DNA of 46,129 nt from Bradyrhizobium guangdongense (GTDB taxonomy: Bacteria > Pseudomonadota > Alphaproteobacteria > Rhizobiales > Xanthobacteraceae). The stretch lies in the NCBI RefSeq assembly GCF_006483445.1, contig NZ_PPPT01000041.1, positions 1-46,129 on the forward strand. Direction: 5' to 3'. Under the pieces are notes generated by a model. That model ran no database searches. It was not told the DNA's origin and was given only the letters and a program-made list of their open reading frames with translations. A program made the position numbers and the translations under genes. Positions 35,891 to 43,483 of the stretch are shown piece after piece. Positions within the stretch are counted from its first letter, which is position 1; each line of letters begins with the position of its first letter.

Positions 35891-35895
35891 AAAGC

Positions 35896-35935
35896 TAACT
35901 ATAGACGACGCACGAGGCGCCGTCAACGATAGTTA
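35896..35935. promoter_or_regulatory. ArsR operator candidate
   Basis: TAACTAT (35896-35902) and ATAGTTA (35929-35935) are exact complements separated by 26 bp. They sit directly upstream of the ArsR start at 35890 and 26 bp from the stop of the SDR gene, in an AT-richer setting. Probable autoregulatory operator. Confidence 0.6.
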
Positions 35936-35960
35936 TCCTGTCGGCTAAGTGATTCCGTCG

Positions 35961-36665
35961 CTAGATCGAGCGCGTCAGCCCGCCATCGACGCGGATATTC
36001 TGGCCGGTGATGTAGGCCGCGCCGTCAGACGCCAGGAACGCAACGGTCGCCGCGATCTCCTCGACCTTGCCGTAGCGCCCCATCGGCACGCTCGCCCGCC
36101 GCTCCTCGGTGGCCGGGAGGCTGTCGATCCAGCCCGGCAGCACGTTGTTCATGCGAATGCTGTCGGCGGCATAAGTGTCGGTGAAGATTTTTGTGAAGGC
36201 GGCCAACCCGGCACGGAAGACGGCCGAGGTCGGGAACATCGCGCTCGGCTCGAATGCCCAGGCCGTCGAGATGTTGATGATGGCGCCGGACTTTTGCGCC
36301 TGCATCACCGGCACGACGAGACGTGTCGGCCTGATGACGTTGAGCAGATAGGTGTCCATGCCGGTGTGCCACTGCTCGTCTGTGATCTCGACGATCTGCG
36401 CGCGCGGTCCATGGCCTGCGCTGTTGACGAGGACGTCGATGCGGCCCCACTTTGCGAGCGCCCGGTCGATCAGCCGCTTCAGATCGTCGTTCGACTTGTT
36501 CGAGCCGGTCACGCCGAGACCGCCGAGTTCCTGCGCCAGCGCCTCGCCCTTGCCGGAGGACGACAGGATCGCGACACGAAACCCGTCGGCGGCGAGCCTG
36601 CGCGCCGCCCCGGCCCCCATGCCGCTGCCGCCCGCCGTGACGAGCGCGACCTTTTGTTCTGCCAT
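35961..36665 (-). CDS. SDR-fold oxidoreductase lacking the catalytic Tyr-Lys pair
   Basis: A 234-residue short-chain dehydrogenase fold. The cofactor motif TAGGSGMGAGAA is at residues 10-21 and N-S-A-G (81-84) replaces NNAG. Catalytic Ser S133 (NIST) and N109 are present. At the position of YxxxK, however, the sequence is S147-A-V-F-R151, so Tyr and Lys are replaced by Ser and Arg. The downstream helix (GLAAFTKIFTDTYAADSI) and GWIDSLP/VDGGLTRSI C-terminus are normal. It may use other residues, or have a binding role. Good GGGGAA Shine-Dalgarno at the start. Divergent from a GNAT gene. Confidence 0.85.
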   Translation of the reverse strand: MAEQKVALVTAGGSGMGAGAARRLAADGFRVAILSSSGKGEALAQELGGLGVTGSNKSNDDLKRLIDRALAKWGRIDVLVNSAGHGPRAQIVEITDEQWHTGMDTYLLNVIRPTRLVVPVMQAQKSGAIINISTAWAFEPSAMFPTSAVFRAGLAAFTKIFTDTYAADSIRMNNVLPGWIDSLPATEERRASVPMGRYGKVEEIAATVAFLASDGAAYITGQNIRVDGGLTRSI

Positions 36666-36723
36666 GGCGATTCCCCATCGTTCGGTTGAGGTCCACCGAA
36701 CACTGGACCTATCATCGGAAGGT

Positions 36724-36757
36724 CTTTTACAAGCAGACTTCTTTTACGAACAGACTT
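36724..36757. repeat. Tandem 17-bp direct repeat
   Basis: CTTTTACAAGCAGACTT (36724-36740) is followed without gap by CTTTTACGAACAGACTT (36741-36757), with two mismatches. It lies between the divergent SDR (start 36665) and GNAT (start 36792) genes and may be a regulator-binding site. Confidence 0.65.
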
Positions 36758-36791
36758 GCGTCAGCGTAAGTCCGCCCGACCGGGAACTGCC

Positions 36792-37634
36792 ATGAGCGAT
36801 CTGCACATCCGCAACCTGCGGCCCGACGAGATCGGCCTTGCCGTCGACTGGGCCGCCGCCGAGGGCTGGAACCCCGGCCCCGCCGACGCCGCCTGCTTCG
36901 GGACCGTCGATGCCGAAGGATTCTTCGTGGGCGAGATCGACGGCGAGCCGGTCGCGACGATCTCCTGCGTCAACTATGGCTCGCGCTTCGCCTTCCTCGG
37001 CTTCTACATCGTGCGCGCCGACATGCGCGGCCGCGGCCATGGCCTCGACATCTGGAACGTCGCGATGGCGCATTCGCGGCCGCGCGTGATCGGCCTCGAC
37101 GGCGTGGTGGCGCAGCAGGACAATTACCGCAAGTCCGGCTTTACGCTGGCCTATGCCAATATCCGCTATGGCGGGACGGTTGCATCCGTGCCGGGGCCGA
37201 AGGCCGACATCGTCGCGCTCGACAACGTCCCGCTTGCGCTGATCGAGGCCGATGACGCGACGGTCTTCCCCGCGCCGCGCGCCGCGTTCCTGCGCGCCTG
37301 GATCGGCGCAACAGGCCATGTCGGCCGCGCGCTGATGCGCGATGGCCGTCTGGCCGGATGGGGCGTGATCCGTCCCTGCCGGCAGGGCCACAAGATCGGT
37401 CCGCTGGTCGCCGACGACCGCGCGGCCGCGGAAACCGTCCTGTCCGCCCTGCTCGCAAGCACGGGCGCGCGCGAGATCTTCCTCGACGTTCCCGCCGTCA
37501 ACCGCGATGCCGTCGCGCTGGCGCAATCGCTCGGCCTCGCCCCGACCTTCGAGACGGCGCGCATGTACACCGGTGCGATCCCGCCGTTGCGGATCGACCG
37601 TGTCTTCGGCGTCACCACTTTCGAACTGGGATAG
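36792..37634 (+). CDS. Two-domain GNAT acetyltransferase
   Basis: A 280-residue protein with an N-terminal GNAT domain (residues 1-135: IRNLRPDEIGLAVDWAAAEG; acetyl-CoA loop RADMRGRGHGLDIWNVA) and a C-terminal domain of related fold (about 145-275). The second half resembles the DUF1248/acetyltransferase C-terminal half (AAFLRAWIGATGHVG, LGLAPTFETARMY). Acceptor unknown. ATG 36792 is preferred; a TTG frame extends back to 36756 into the tandem repeat. Solitary, with 81 bp to the next gene. Confidence 0.88.
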   Translation: MSDLHIRNLRPDEIGLAVDWAAAEGWNPGPADAACFGTVDAEGFFVGEIDGEPVATISCVNYGSRFAFLGFYIVRADMRGRGHGLDIWNVAMAHSRPRVIGLDGVVAQQDNYRKSGFTLAYANIRYGGTVASVPGPKADIVALDNVPLALIEADDATVFPAPRAAFLRAWIGATGHVGRALMRDGRLAGWGVIRPCRQGHKIGPLVADDRAAAETVLSALLASTGAREIFLDVPAVNRDAVALAQSLGLAPTFETARMYTGAIPPLRIDRVFGVTTFELG

Positions 37635-37715
37635 GTTCGGCGACTTACATTTTCCGGATCGACGCCCTATTCTTCCGCGCGAAACGATCTGGAGCACAGC
37701 CGTGAGGACGGGCCC

Positions 37716-39284
37716 GTGCGCTATTTCTTCGAGGATTTTGCTCTCGACACCGATCGGCGCGAACTTCTTCGCGGCTCCGACCTGGTCCGGACTGCGCCAC
37801 AGGTCTTCGATCTGCTCGATTATTTGATCCGCAACAGGGAGCGCGTCGTCAGCAAGGACGACCTGGTGAGCGCAATCTGGAACGGGCGTTTCACATCCGA
37901 CGCAGCGCTGACAACGCGCCTGAACGCCGTCAGGAGCGCGGTCGGGGATACCGGCGACGAGCAACGCCTGATCAAGACGTTTCCGCGCAAGGGTGTCCGC
38001 TTTGTCGGCACCGTGCGGGAGGTGCCTGCGCCCGACAGCGTCGTGACGAACGGACCGACCGACGAACTGAAAGTCGCCCTTCCCCTACCCGACAAGCCCT
38101 CGATTGCGGTGCTGCCGTTTCAGAACCTGAGCGGCGACGTGGAGCAGGACTATTTCTGCGACGGTATGGTGGAAAGCATCATCACGGGATTGTCCCGCAC
38201 GCGATCCCTTTTCGTCATCTCTCGTCACTCCAGCTTCACCTACAAGGGCAAGGCCGTCGATATCAGGCAGGTCGGCCGGGAGCTTGGCGTCCGCTACGTG
38301 CTCGAGGGCAGCATCCGCAAATCTGAGAACCGCGTTCGCATCGCCGCACAATTGAACGACGCATCCAGCGGCATAAATGTCTGGGCGAACAGTTTTGACG
38401 ACAATCTCGATGACATCTTCGACCTCCAGGACCGCCTGACGAGCGCCGTCATTGGCGCCATCTCGCCACAACTGGAACGCGCCGAGATCATGCGGGCCCA
38501 GCGCAAGCCAACCGAGAGCCTCCAGGCCTACGACTACTACCTCCGCGCCATCGCCAATCTGTACCGGTTCTCGCACGAAGGGAGCATTGAGGCGCTCCGA
38601 CTGACTGAGATCGCGAACGGCCTCGATCCAAAATTTGCCGGCGCCTACGCGCTTGGTAGCACCTGTTATGTGCAGGCCAGGGCTTTCGGCTGGCGCATCA
38701 AGACGAGGACCGAGGAGATCGCGGAGGCCGAACGCCTCGCCAGACGCGCGCTCGAGCTCGACAAGGACGACCCATCGTTGCTCGCCTTTTCCGGACACGC
38801 GCTAGCACTCGTCGTGGGGTTGGTGGAGGAAGGCGCCGCCCACCTCTCGCGGGCGATCACCATCGATCCCAACCTGGCTGTCGCGCGAATCTGGCGAGGA
38901 TGGGTCCATCTCTTTGCCGGAGAGATCGATGCCGGGATCGCCCAATTCCATGTGGCATTGCGCTTAAGCCCGCTGGATCCACGCATATTCGTCGTCCAGA
39001 ATGGACTGGCCTACGCACACTTCTTTGCAGGCCGAGACGAAGAGGCGCTGATGTGGGCCACGAAGGCGGTTCAGCAGCAGGACTATGTGAGCGCCCAACG
39101 CATCATGATGGCGTGTCTTGCCACGTTGGGGCGGATCGCCGAGGCGCGGGACATTTTTGCGCGCCTCGAGAAAGTCGGCGCGATACCGCGGATTTCTGTC
39201 ATCAGAGTCAGGTCGGCGTTCCGCAGACCGGCCGATGTCCAGCGGTTGACGCAGGCATTTCGAATGGTGGGATTTCCGGAATGA
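37716..39284 (+). CDS. Winged-helix/TPR regulator (OmpR-type HTH with TolB-N-like and TPR domains)
   Basis: A 522-residue protein. Residues 1-95 form an OmpR/CadC-type winged helix (FALDTDRRELLRG, VFDLLDYLIRNRERVVSKDDL, LIKTFPRKGVRFVG). Residues about 125-265 have the FlgO/TolB-N-like motif PSIAVLPFQNLSGDVEQDYF, and the C-terminal 260 residues are TPR-like helices (EAERLARRALELDKDDPSLL; LSRAITIDPNLAVARIWRG). This is the architecture often annotated as adenylate-cyclase-like in Bradyrhizobium, but no cyclase domain is present. No membrane segment. Start is GTG 37716 with GAGG 10 nt upstream. Overlaps the MarC gene by 4 nt. Confidence 0.87.
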   Translation: MRYFFEDFALDTDRRELLRGSDLVRTAPQVFDLLDYLIRNRERVVSKDDLVSAIWNGRFTSDAALTTRLNAVRSAVGDTGDEQRLIKTFPRKGVRFVGTVREVPAPDSVVTNGPTDELKVALPLPDKPSIAVLPFQNLSGDVEQDYFCDGMVESIITGLSRTRSLFVISRHSSFTYKGKAVDIRQVGRELGVRYVLEGSIRKSENRVRIAAQLNDASSGINVWANSFDDNLDDIFDLQDRLTSAVIGAISPQLERAEIMRAQRKPTESLQAYDYYLRAIANLYRFSHEGSIEALRLTEIANGLDPKFAGAYALGSTCYVQARAFGWRIKTRTEEIAEAERLARRALELDKDDPSLLAFSGHALALVVGLVEEGAAHLSRAITIDPNLAVARIWRGWVHLFAGEIDAGIAQFHVALRLSPLDPRIFVVQNGLAYAHFFAGRDEEALMWATKAVQQQDYVSAQRIMMACLATLGRIAEARDIFARLEKVGAIPRISVIRVRSAFRRPADVQRLTQAFRMVGFPE

Positions 39285-39976
39285 CGTTCATGAGCGAGTT
39301 CTTCGCATCACGCTGGATCGGCGACTTCCTGTTCGCATTCGGTGCGCTGTTTGCGATCATCAATCCGTACGGACTGGCCTTCATCTTCCTGGATCGGACC
39401 ATGGGGCTGTCCGACGGCGAGCGCGCCCGCGTCGCGCTGCGGGTCGCGCTCTACGCATTCGCCGTCATGCTCGGTTCGCTGTTCGTCGGCGCCCAGGTTT
39501 TGAAGATTTTTGGCATCTCGATGCCGGCGCTGCGCATTGCCGGCGGACTGGTCGTCGCGGCGGCCGGCTGGTCGATGCTGCACGCGCCAACGGCCGCGCC
39601 CGGCGCACATGCGACGTCCACCGCCAACTTCGCCATCGTGCAGCGGATGGCGTTCTTCCCGCTGACCATTCCCCTGACCACCGGCCCCGGCACCATCGCA
39701 ACGGCGATCGCCATCGGCACGCATCGGCCGGACGATCTCGACGGCCTGTTCACGTCGTCGATCGTGTCGTTCGTGGTCGCGATGGCCGTTTCCGCGACGA
39801 TCTACCATGCCTACTCAAAGGCAGGCGTGATGGCGCGGTTGTTCGGCGAGGAAGGCACCAGCGTGGTCACGCGCCTGTCCGCCTTCCTGCTGCTCTGCGT
39901 GGGCGTGCAGATCATGCTCACGGGCGTGAGCGAGCTTGCGCGCACGATCCTGGAGACGGCATCGCGGACGTCCTGA
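39281..39976 (+). CDS. MarC-family membrane protein
   Basis: A 231-residue protein with six transmembrane segments. FGALFAIINPYGLAFIFL is the conserved MarC N-terminal motif; AFFPLTIPLTTGPGTIATAI is the second signature. Function of the family is not established; the old link to multiple-antibiotic resistance is not supported. ATG 39281 overlaps the upstream stop (ATGA); ATG 39290 is an alternative. Translational coupling to the winged-helix/TPR regulator suggests the regulator controls or senses with it. Confidence 0.9.
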   Translation: MTFMSEFFASRWIGDFLFAFGALFAIINPYGLAFIFLDRTMGLSDGERARVALRVALYAFAVMLGSLFVGAQVLKIFGISMPALRIAGGLVVAAAGWSMLHAPTAAPGAHATSTANFAIVQRMAFFPLTIPLTTGPGTIATAIAIGTHRPDDLDGLFTSSIVSFVVAMAVSATIYHAYSKAGVMARLFGEEGTSVVTRLSAFLLLCVGVQIMLTGVSELARTILETASRTS

Positions 39977-39985
39977 ACGCGACGG

Positions 39986-40951
39986 TCAGGACGCTGCACC
40001 GCGCAGCTCGCTCGCGGCCAAAGCGCGCGCCTGCATCGCGGCAACGAACACGACGTCGTGGAAATACATGCCGCCGCAGATTCCGCGATCGTGAGAGGCC
40101 CACAGTTTAGGCGTGATCTCGACCTTCCTGCCACCCCGCGCGTGCAGCTTCACGAGGCCCCTCTCCTCGGCAGCGACGAGCAGCTTGCGTACCTGCGCGC
40201 CCGAGACCCCGAAACGATCGCCGACATCGGAGTAGCGCACCGCCGGATGCGTGTCGTCGGCGCGCATCGCGGCCTGCAGCAGCGCGGCAAGGATCGGATA
40301 GCCGGCCGCATGGTTGAGGAACAGCAGCATGTCGGGTTCGGAGAAGAACAGCCGCATCCCGAACGTGGCATATGTCATCGCGGTCCGCCGATGCAGAACC
40401 TGGAATTCCGCACTCGGCGCCAACACCGGCCGATAGTCGTGCTCCGGATAGAGCACCGATAGCGGTGCGTAATGAGCCGCGAGCCAGGCGCGGTCATGGG
40501 CGCGCGCCTTGTCCGTCAGCGAGAGGAGGCGCACCCGGCGATCGGACTCGGACGTCCGGGCCGTCATGAACCCGGCCGCACACAGCCGCGCGACCAAGTG
40601 ATCGACATGACGGTCGCTCGCCGTGCCCGTCATCGCCAGCCACTTCTTCAGGGCGCCGATGGTCAGCCAGGTCTCCCGTCGGAGCGGATCCTGAGCCGCC
40701 TCGATCACCAACGCAAGAACGTAGAGGGAAAAGCGGCCGGACTCGATGAGCAGCCGGACCAGAAACGGATCGCCGTCATAGACCGCGAGGAAACGGTCGA
40801 CATAGTGGCGCCGCGCGTCCGCCAGGCGCGGATGGCCGATGATATCGTGATGGGTTACGCGCGGCGGCCTACCCAACAGTCGCTCGACTTCAGCGTCGTC
40901 CAATGGATGCCCCCATCCCACCAAACCGGAACCACGCTCCGATATACGCAA
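39986..40951 (-). CDS. Double winged-helix transcriptional regulator-like protein
   Basis: A protein of up to 321 residues. A MarR-like segment (residues about 95-155) contains WLTIGALKKWLAMTGTASDRH and LVARLCAAGFMTARTSESDRRVRLLSL. A second HTH lies near the C-terminus (about 235-285: YSDVGDRFGVSGAQVRKLLVAAEERGLVKL). Two DNA-binding domains in one chain with a helical middle part is unusual. The start is uncertain: TTG 40951, GTG 40921 or a TTG near 40903, none with a strong Shine-Dalgarno. Two TTGCGCAA palindromes lie upstream and could be its operators. Target unknown; MarC is convergent, 9 nt away. Confidence 0.8.
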   Translation of the reverse strand: MRISERGSGLVGWGHPLDDAEVERLLGRPPRVTHHDIIGHPRLADARRHYVDRFLAVYDGDPFLVRLLIESGRFSLYVLALVIEAAQDPLRRETWLTIGALKKWLAMTGTASDRHVDHLVARLCAAGFMTARTSESDRRVRLLSLTDKARAHDRAWLAAHYAPLSVLYPEHDYRPVLAPSAEFQVLHRRTAMTYATFGMRLFFSEPDMLLFLNHAAGYPILAALLQAAMRADDTHPAVRYSDVGDRFGVSGAQVRKLLVAAEERGLVKLHARGGRKVEITPKLWASHDRGICGGMYFHDVVFVAAMQARALAASELRGAAS

Positions 40952-40987
40952 AGTGTTGCAAGCGCCAGCGCATCACTGGCCCGGTTT

Positions 40988-41032
40988 TTGCGCAATCCGG
41001 CAGACGGAGCCTGCGCATTTGATTTGCGCAAA
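40988..41032. promoter_or_regulatory. Pair of TTGCGCAA palindromes
   Basis: TTGCGCAA occurs at 40988-40995 and, as TTTGCGCAAA, at 41023-41032, 36 bp apart. Both lie upstream of the double winged-helix gene. The sequence GCAAACTGTT after the second recurs at 41279-41288. Candidate operators for that regulator or for the plus-strand genes beyond. Confidence 0.45.
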
Positions 41033-41107
41033 CTGTTTCGACCGGCTGCCGCCGACCTGCCCTAGACTCCCGACCAAGCCGGTCAGACGGGGACAGGGAC
41101 AATCATT

Positions 41108-41233
41108 TTGTGCGGCTTTCTTCCCCCTGAGGGGCGCGAGACATCGGACTTCCGGCGCGGTTACACCATCGCCTGCGGGATCATGGGCGTCATCATCATC
41201 GTGGAGGTCATCGCATCCGCATGGTTGTGGTGA
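41108..41233 (+). CDS. Candidate 41-residue membrane peptide
   Basis: TTG 41108 opens a 41-codon frame: a polar N-terminal stretch (CGFLPPEGRETSDFRRG) and one hydrophobic segment of about 22 residues (YTIACGIMGVIIIVEVIASAWLW split). AGGGACAATCATT precedes the TTG as a weak Shine-Dalgarno. Third codon positions are strongly G/C (34 of 40 by my count), as in real genes here. No family recognised. Otherwise the 450-bp stretch 40952-41403 has no gene that I can support. Confidence 0.4.
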   Translation: MCGFLPPEGRETSDFRRGYTIACGIMGVIIIVEVIASAWLW

Positions 41234-41403
41234 ACCACCGCCACCGACGGGGCCAGCCGGCTCTCTAGACCAGATCTCCGCAAACTGTTCCGATCAGGCC
41301 AGGCATCGACCAGCTATGGATATCAGATCCATTTGACTCGCCGTTTCGGTAAGCCGCCAAGCCGTTGCCGAGTTCATTGTTTATCGTTGTAAGGATTTTT
41401 CCG

Positions 41404-41709
41404 ATGGCCGACGCCAAAGCCGATTCCCGCACCGCAGACCAATTGGCGCGTCCCTGGCTCGCCTATGCCGCGCTGCTCGCGGTGGTCACCGCTTACGGAC
41501 TGCACGCGCTGTTCATCTCGGGCCCCGCGATGCGCGCGGACGCCCAGGCGCACCTAGAGCGCATCATCGCCGACGAGGATCGTGATGTCTGCGGCTCCTT
41601 CGGGATGCGTCCGGGCACGCGCGACTTCATCGCCTGCAGCCTCGAACTCGCCCATGTCAGGCAGCGGCAGGCCGACCGCGACACCGCGGCCGCTCAGGGA
41701 ATTCTCTGA
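41404..41709 (+). CDS. Small single-pass membrane protein with Cys-F/PGT/C motif
   Basis: A 101-residue protein. Residues about 17-40 (PWLAYAALLAVVTAYGLHAL) form one transmembrane or anchor segment. The exposed part holds C63-G-S-F-G-M-R-P-G-T and C78 (FIACSLELAHVRQRQ), a motif of the type C..FG..PGT..F..C...L that I have seen in small secreted or lipid-anchored alphaproteobacterial proteins. AAGGA lies 9 nt before ATG 41404. The two Cys could form a disulfide outside the membrane. Function unknown. No operon partner within 112 bp downstream. Confidence 0.75.
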   Translation: MADAKADSRTADQLARPWLAYAALLAVVTAYGLHALFISGPAMRADAQAHLERIIADEDRDVCGSFGMRPGTRDFIACSLELAHVRQRQADRDTAAAQGIL

Positions 41710-41821
41710 ACGCCCGGGGTACTGGACTACAGGCGTCCCGTTCGCATGTGCGGAATGGCGCCTGCTTGGCTCGCCCGTGAATGACGTATAGGATCGCGGT
41801 GACAACCTGAGAGGGTATCGC

Positions 41822-42343
41822 GTGGCGGGGGTCGGGGCTGCGTTCGAATGGTGCCGCTCGCATGACGAGGCGGTCGCGCTGAGCAGGCTGTTCGCAGACA
41901 ACCTGACGACCTCCTACATTTCGCACGCCGAACTGCAGGGCCTGCGCGCCCTCGATCCCGGGACCTGGTCCCCGGACATTGGCAAGCTGCTCGAGGAGGA
42001 CCTGACCTCGCGCGTCGCCTCCCCGCTCGATCCTGCGAATGGCGAGCGGGCCCGGCTGGTGGCGCGGGGCAGCGTCAGCGGCACCAACGTCGCCGTCTCC
42101 CTCGTCTCTTTCAACAGGTCCGGCGCCGTGCCCTTCACCGAAATCGAGGACATGGTCGTCGCCGACACGTCGCGGGGCAAAGGCGTCGGCCACGCCTTCA
42201 TGGACTGGATTTTCGAACAATCGAGGCAGCGAGGAATTGCGCGGCTGTTCCTCGAAAGCGGCATTACTAACGAACACGCGCACGAATTTTTCGAAGAGCT
42301 CGGCTTCAGCCAGGTATCGATGGTGATGATGAAAACGCTGTAG
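41822..42343 (+). CDS. GNAT acetyltransferase
   Basis: A 173-residue GNAT protein. The acetyl-CoA-binding motif A is SRGKGVGHAFMDWIFEQS (residues about 120-140), with the preceding strand IEDMVVAD and the following LFLESGITNEHAHEFFEELGF, all typical. The N-terminal part (EWCRSHDEAVALSRLFADNLTT) is less conserved. Start GTG 41822 with GAGAGGG upstream. It ends 23 nt before a membrane-protein gene on the same strand, so the two probably form an operon. Acceptor substrate unknown; the linkage suggests modification of that membrane protein or of its ligand, but this is only a proposal. Confidence 0.9.
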   Translation: MAGVGAAFEWCRSHDEAVALSRLFADNLTTSYISHAELQGLRALDPGTWSPDIGKLLEEDLTSRVASPLDPANGERARLVARGSVSGTNVAVSLVSFNRSGAVPFTEIEDMVVADTSRGKGVGHAFMDWIFEQSRQRGIARLFLESGITNEHAHEFFEELGFSQVSMVMMKTL

Positions 42344-42366
42344 CCCAAACCGGCCAGGAGGGGGTC

Positions 42367-43455
42367 GTGATATCATCGACTGTTTCGCATGACGTCGGAA
42401 TAGTCAGCGAGGCCATACTGACACTTTTTGACGTCGTCTCATTTTTCTTTCTTTGCATCGTCTACTATCTCGTCTTCGTCGGCAACGCGATCAATCTGCG
42501 GTTCTGGCGGCGACGCCAGGGCGTCGTCGCGGTGCTGATCGCCAACCCGCTGGTTGCGGCCATCTGCATCGTGCCGCCGCACATCTTTGCGCAGCAGAAA
42601 TATCTGCTGCTGGCCGTCATTTTCCTCGGCTGGGGCATCGTCGCCTACGGCGTGTTCTATTTCGCCTATTTCAAGAAGTTCATCCGTTCGGCCGATTTCC
42701 GCATCCAGAACACCGTGATGATGTGGGCGGCGACCGCGGCGCTCACGGTCTCGGCCCTGCTGCTGCTCTATCTCGGCAGCGACCTGGTCAAGCTCAACCT
42801 GACGCAGGCGATCAGTTACGAAAATCTCATCCAGAGCGCGAGCATCCTGATCTCGGCGCTGGGCATTGCCTTCACCTATGTGATGAAATCGGAGCAGACC
42901 AATCGCAATTCCAAGCAGCAGCTCTACCAAACGCTCGAACTACAATCGATCGAGCTGTTCCGGTTCGAATGTGCATATCCCGATCTGGTGCGACAGCTCT
43001 GGTACGACGACGCGCCCCCTCCTCGTTCCGACAGACCGCAGGACCCGCGTACGTCGCATTATTGCCTGCGGCAGTACGTATGCCAGATGCTCAATCTGTT
43101 CGAGATGGCGACGCGCTTCCGCACGCTCCGGGTGCTGCCGGAGGAGGTTTTTGGAAGCTGGGTGATCTGGATCTGGGAGCTCTGCAACTGCAAGCAGTTT
43201 CAGGACTTTTGGCTCGACGACGACGACTTGCCGTCAAACTATGTTCGTGACCTGCGCGACGTCATGACCGCAGGCGTGCGGATATCGCTCAGCGACGGAA
43301 TGACCGACGAAGAGAAGCGCCGAAAGTTCTTCTCGGAAGTCGCCGAGCAGCTCAATTGCTGGGAGATCGAGCAATGGTTCGTTCGCCGGCCGGACATCGA
43401 GCTTTCACGCCTGCTTCACTTCAAGCGATCGCACGCGGCGGCCGGCGCGCGATGA
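42367..43455 (+). CDS. Five-helix membrane protein with large cytosolic C-terminal domain
   Basis: A 362-residue protein. Five hydrophobic segments lie at about 18-42, 50-72, 77-102, 115-138 and 150-172; the remaining 190 residues are soluble and probably cytoplasmic. They are rich in aromatic and acidic residues (ELQSIELFRFECAYPDLVRQ; WVIWIWELCNC; FWLDDDDLPSNYVRD), with a Cys-rich patch (C-Q-M; ELCNCKQ). Start GTG 42367, preceded by AGGAGGGG. I do not recognise the family. Operon with the GNAT gene at 41822. It may be a receptor-like or defence-type membrane protein, but nothing in the sequence proves this. Confidence 0.8.
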   Translation: MISSTVSHDVGIVSEAILTLFDVVSFFFLCIVYYLVFVGNAINLRFWRRRQGVVAVLIANPLVAAICIVPPHIFAQQKYLLLAVIFLGWGIVAYGVFYFAYFKKFIRSADFRIQNTVMMWAATAALTVSALLLLYLGSDLVKLNLTQAISYENLIQSASILISALGIAFTYVMKSEQTNRNSKQQLYQTLELQSIELFRFECAYPDLVRQLWYDDAPPPRSDRPQDPRTSHYCLRQYVCQMLNLFEMATRFRTLRVLPEEVFGSWVIWIWELCNCKQFQDFWLDDDDLPSNYVRDLRDVMTAGVRISLSDGMTDEEKRRKFFSEVAEQLNCWEIEQWFVRRPDIELSRLLHFKRSHAAAGAR

Positions 43456-43483
43456 GCAGCACGACGCGCATCGGGCCAGCGCC

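Noticed and set aside
37716..39284. Adenylate cyclase
   Set aside because: The TolB-N-like plus TPR architecture is often annotated so, but no class III cyclase domain is present.
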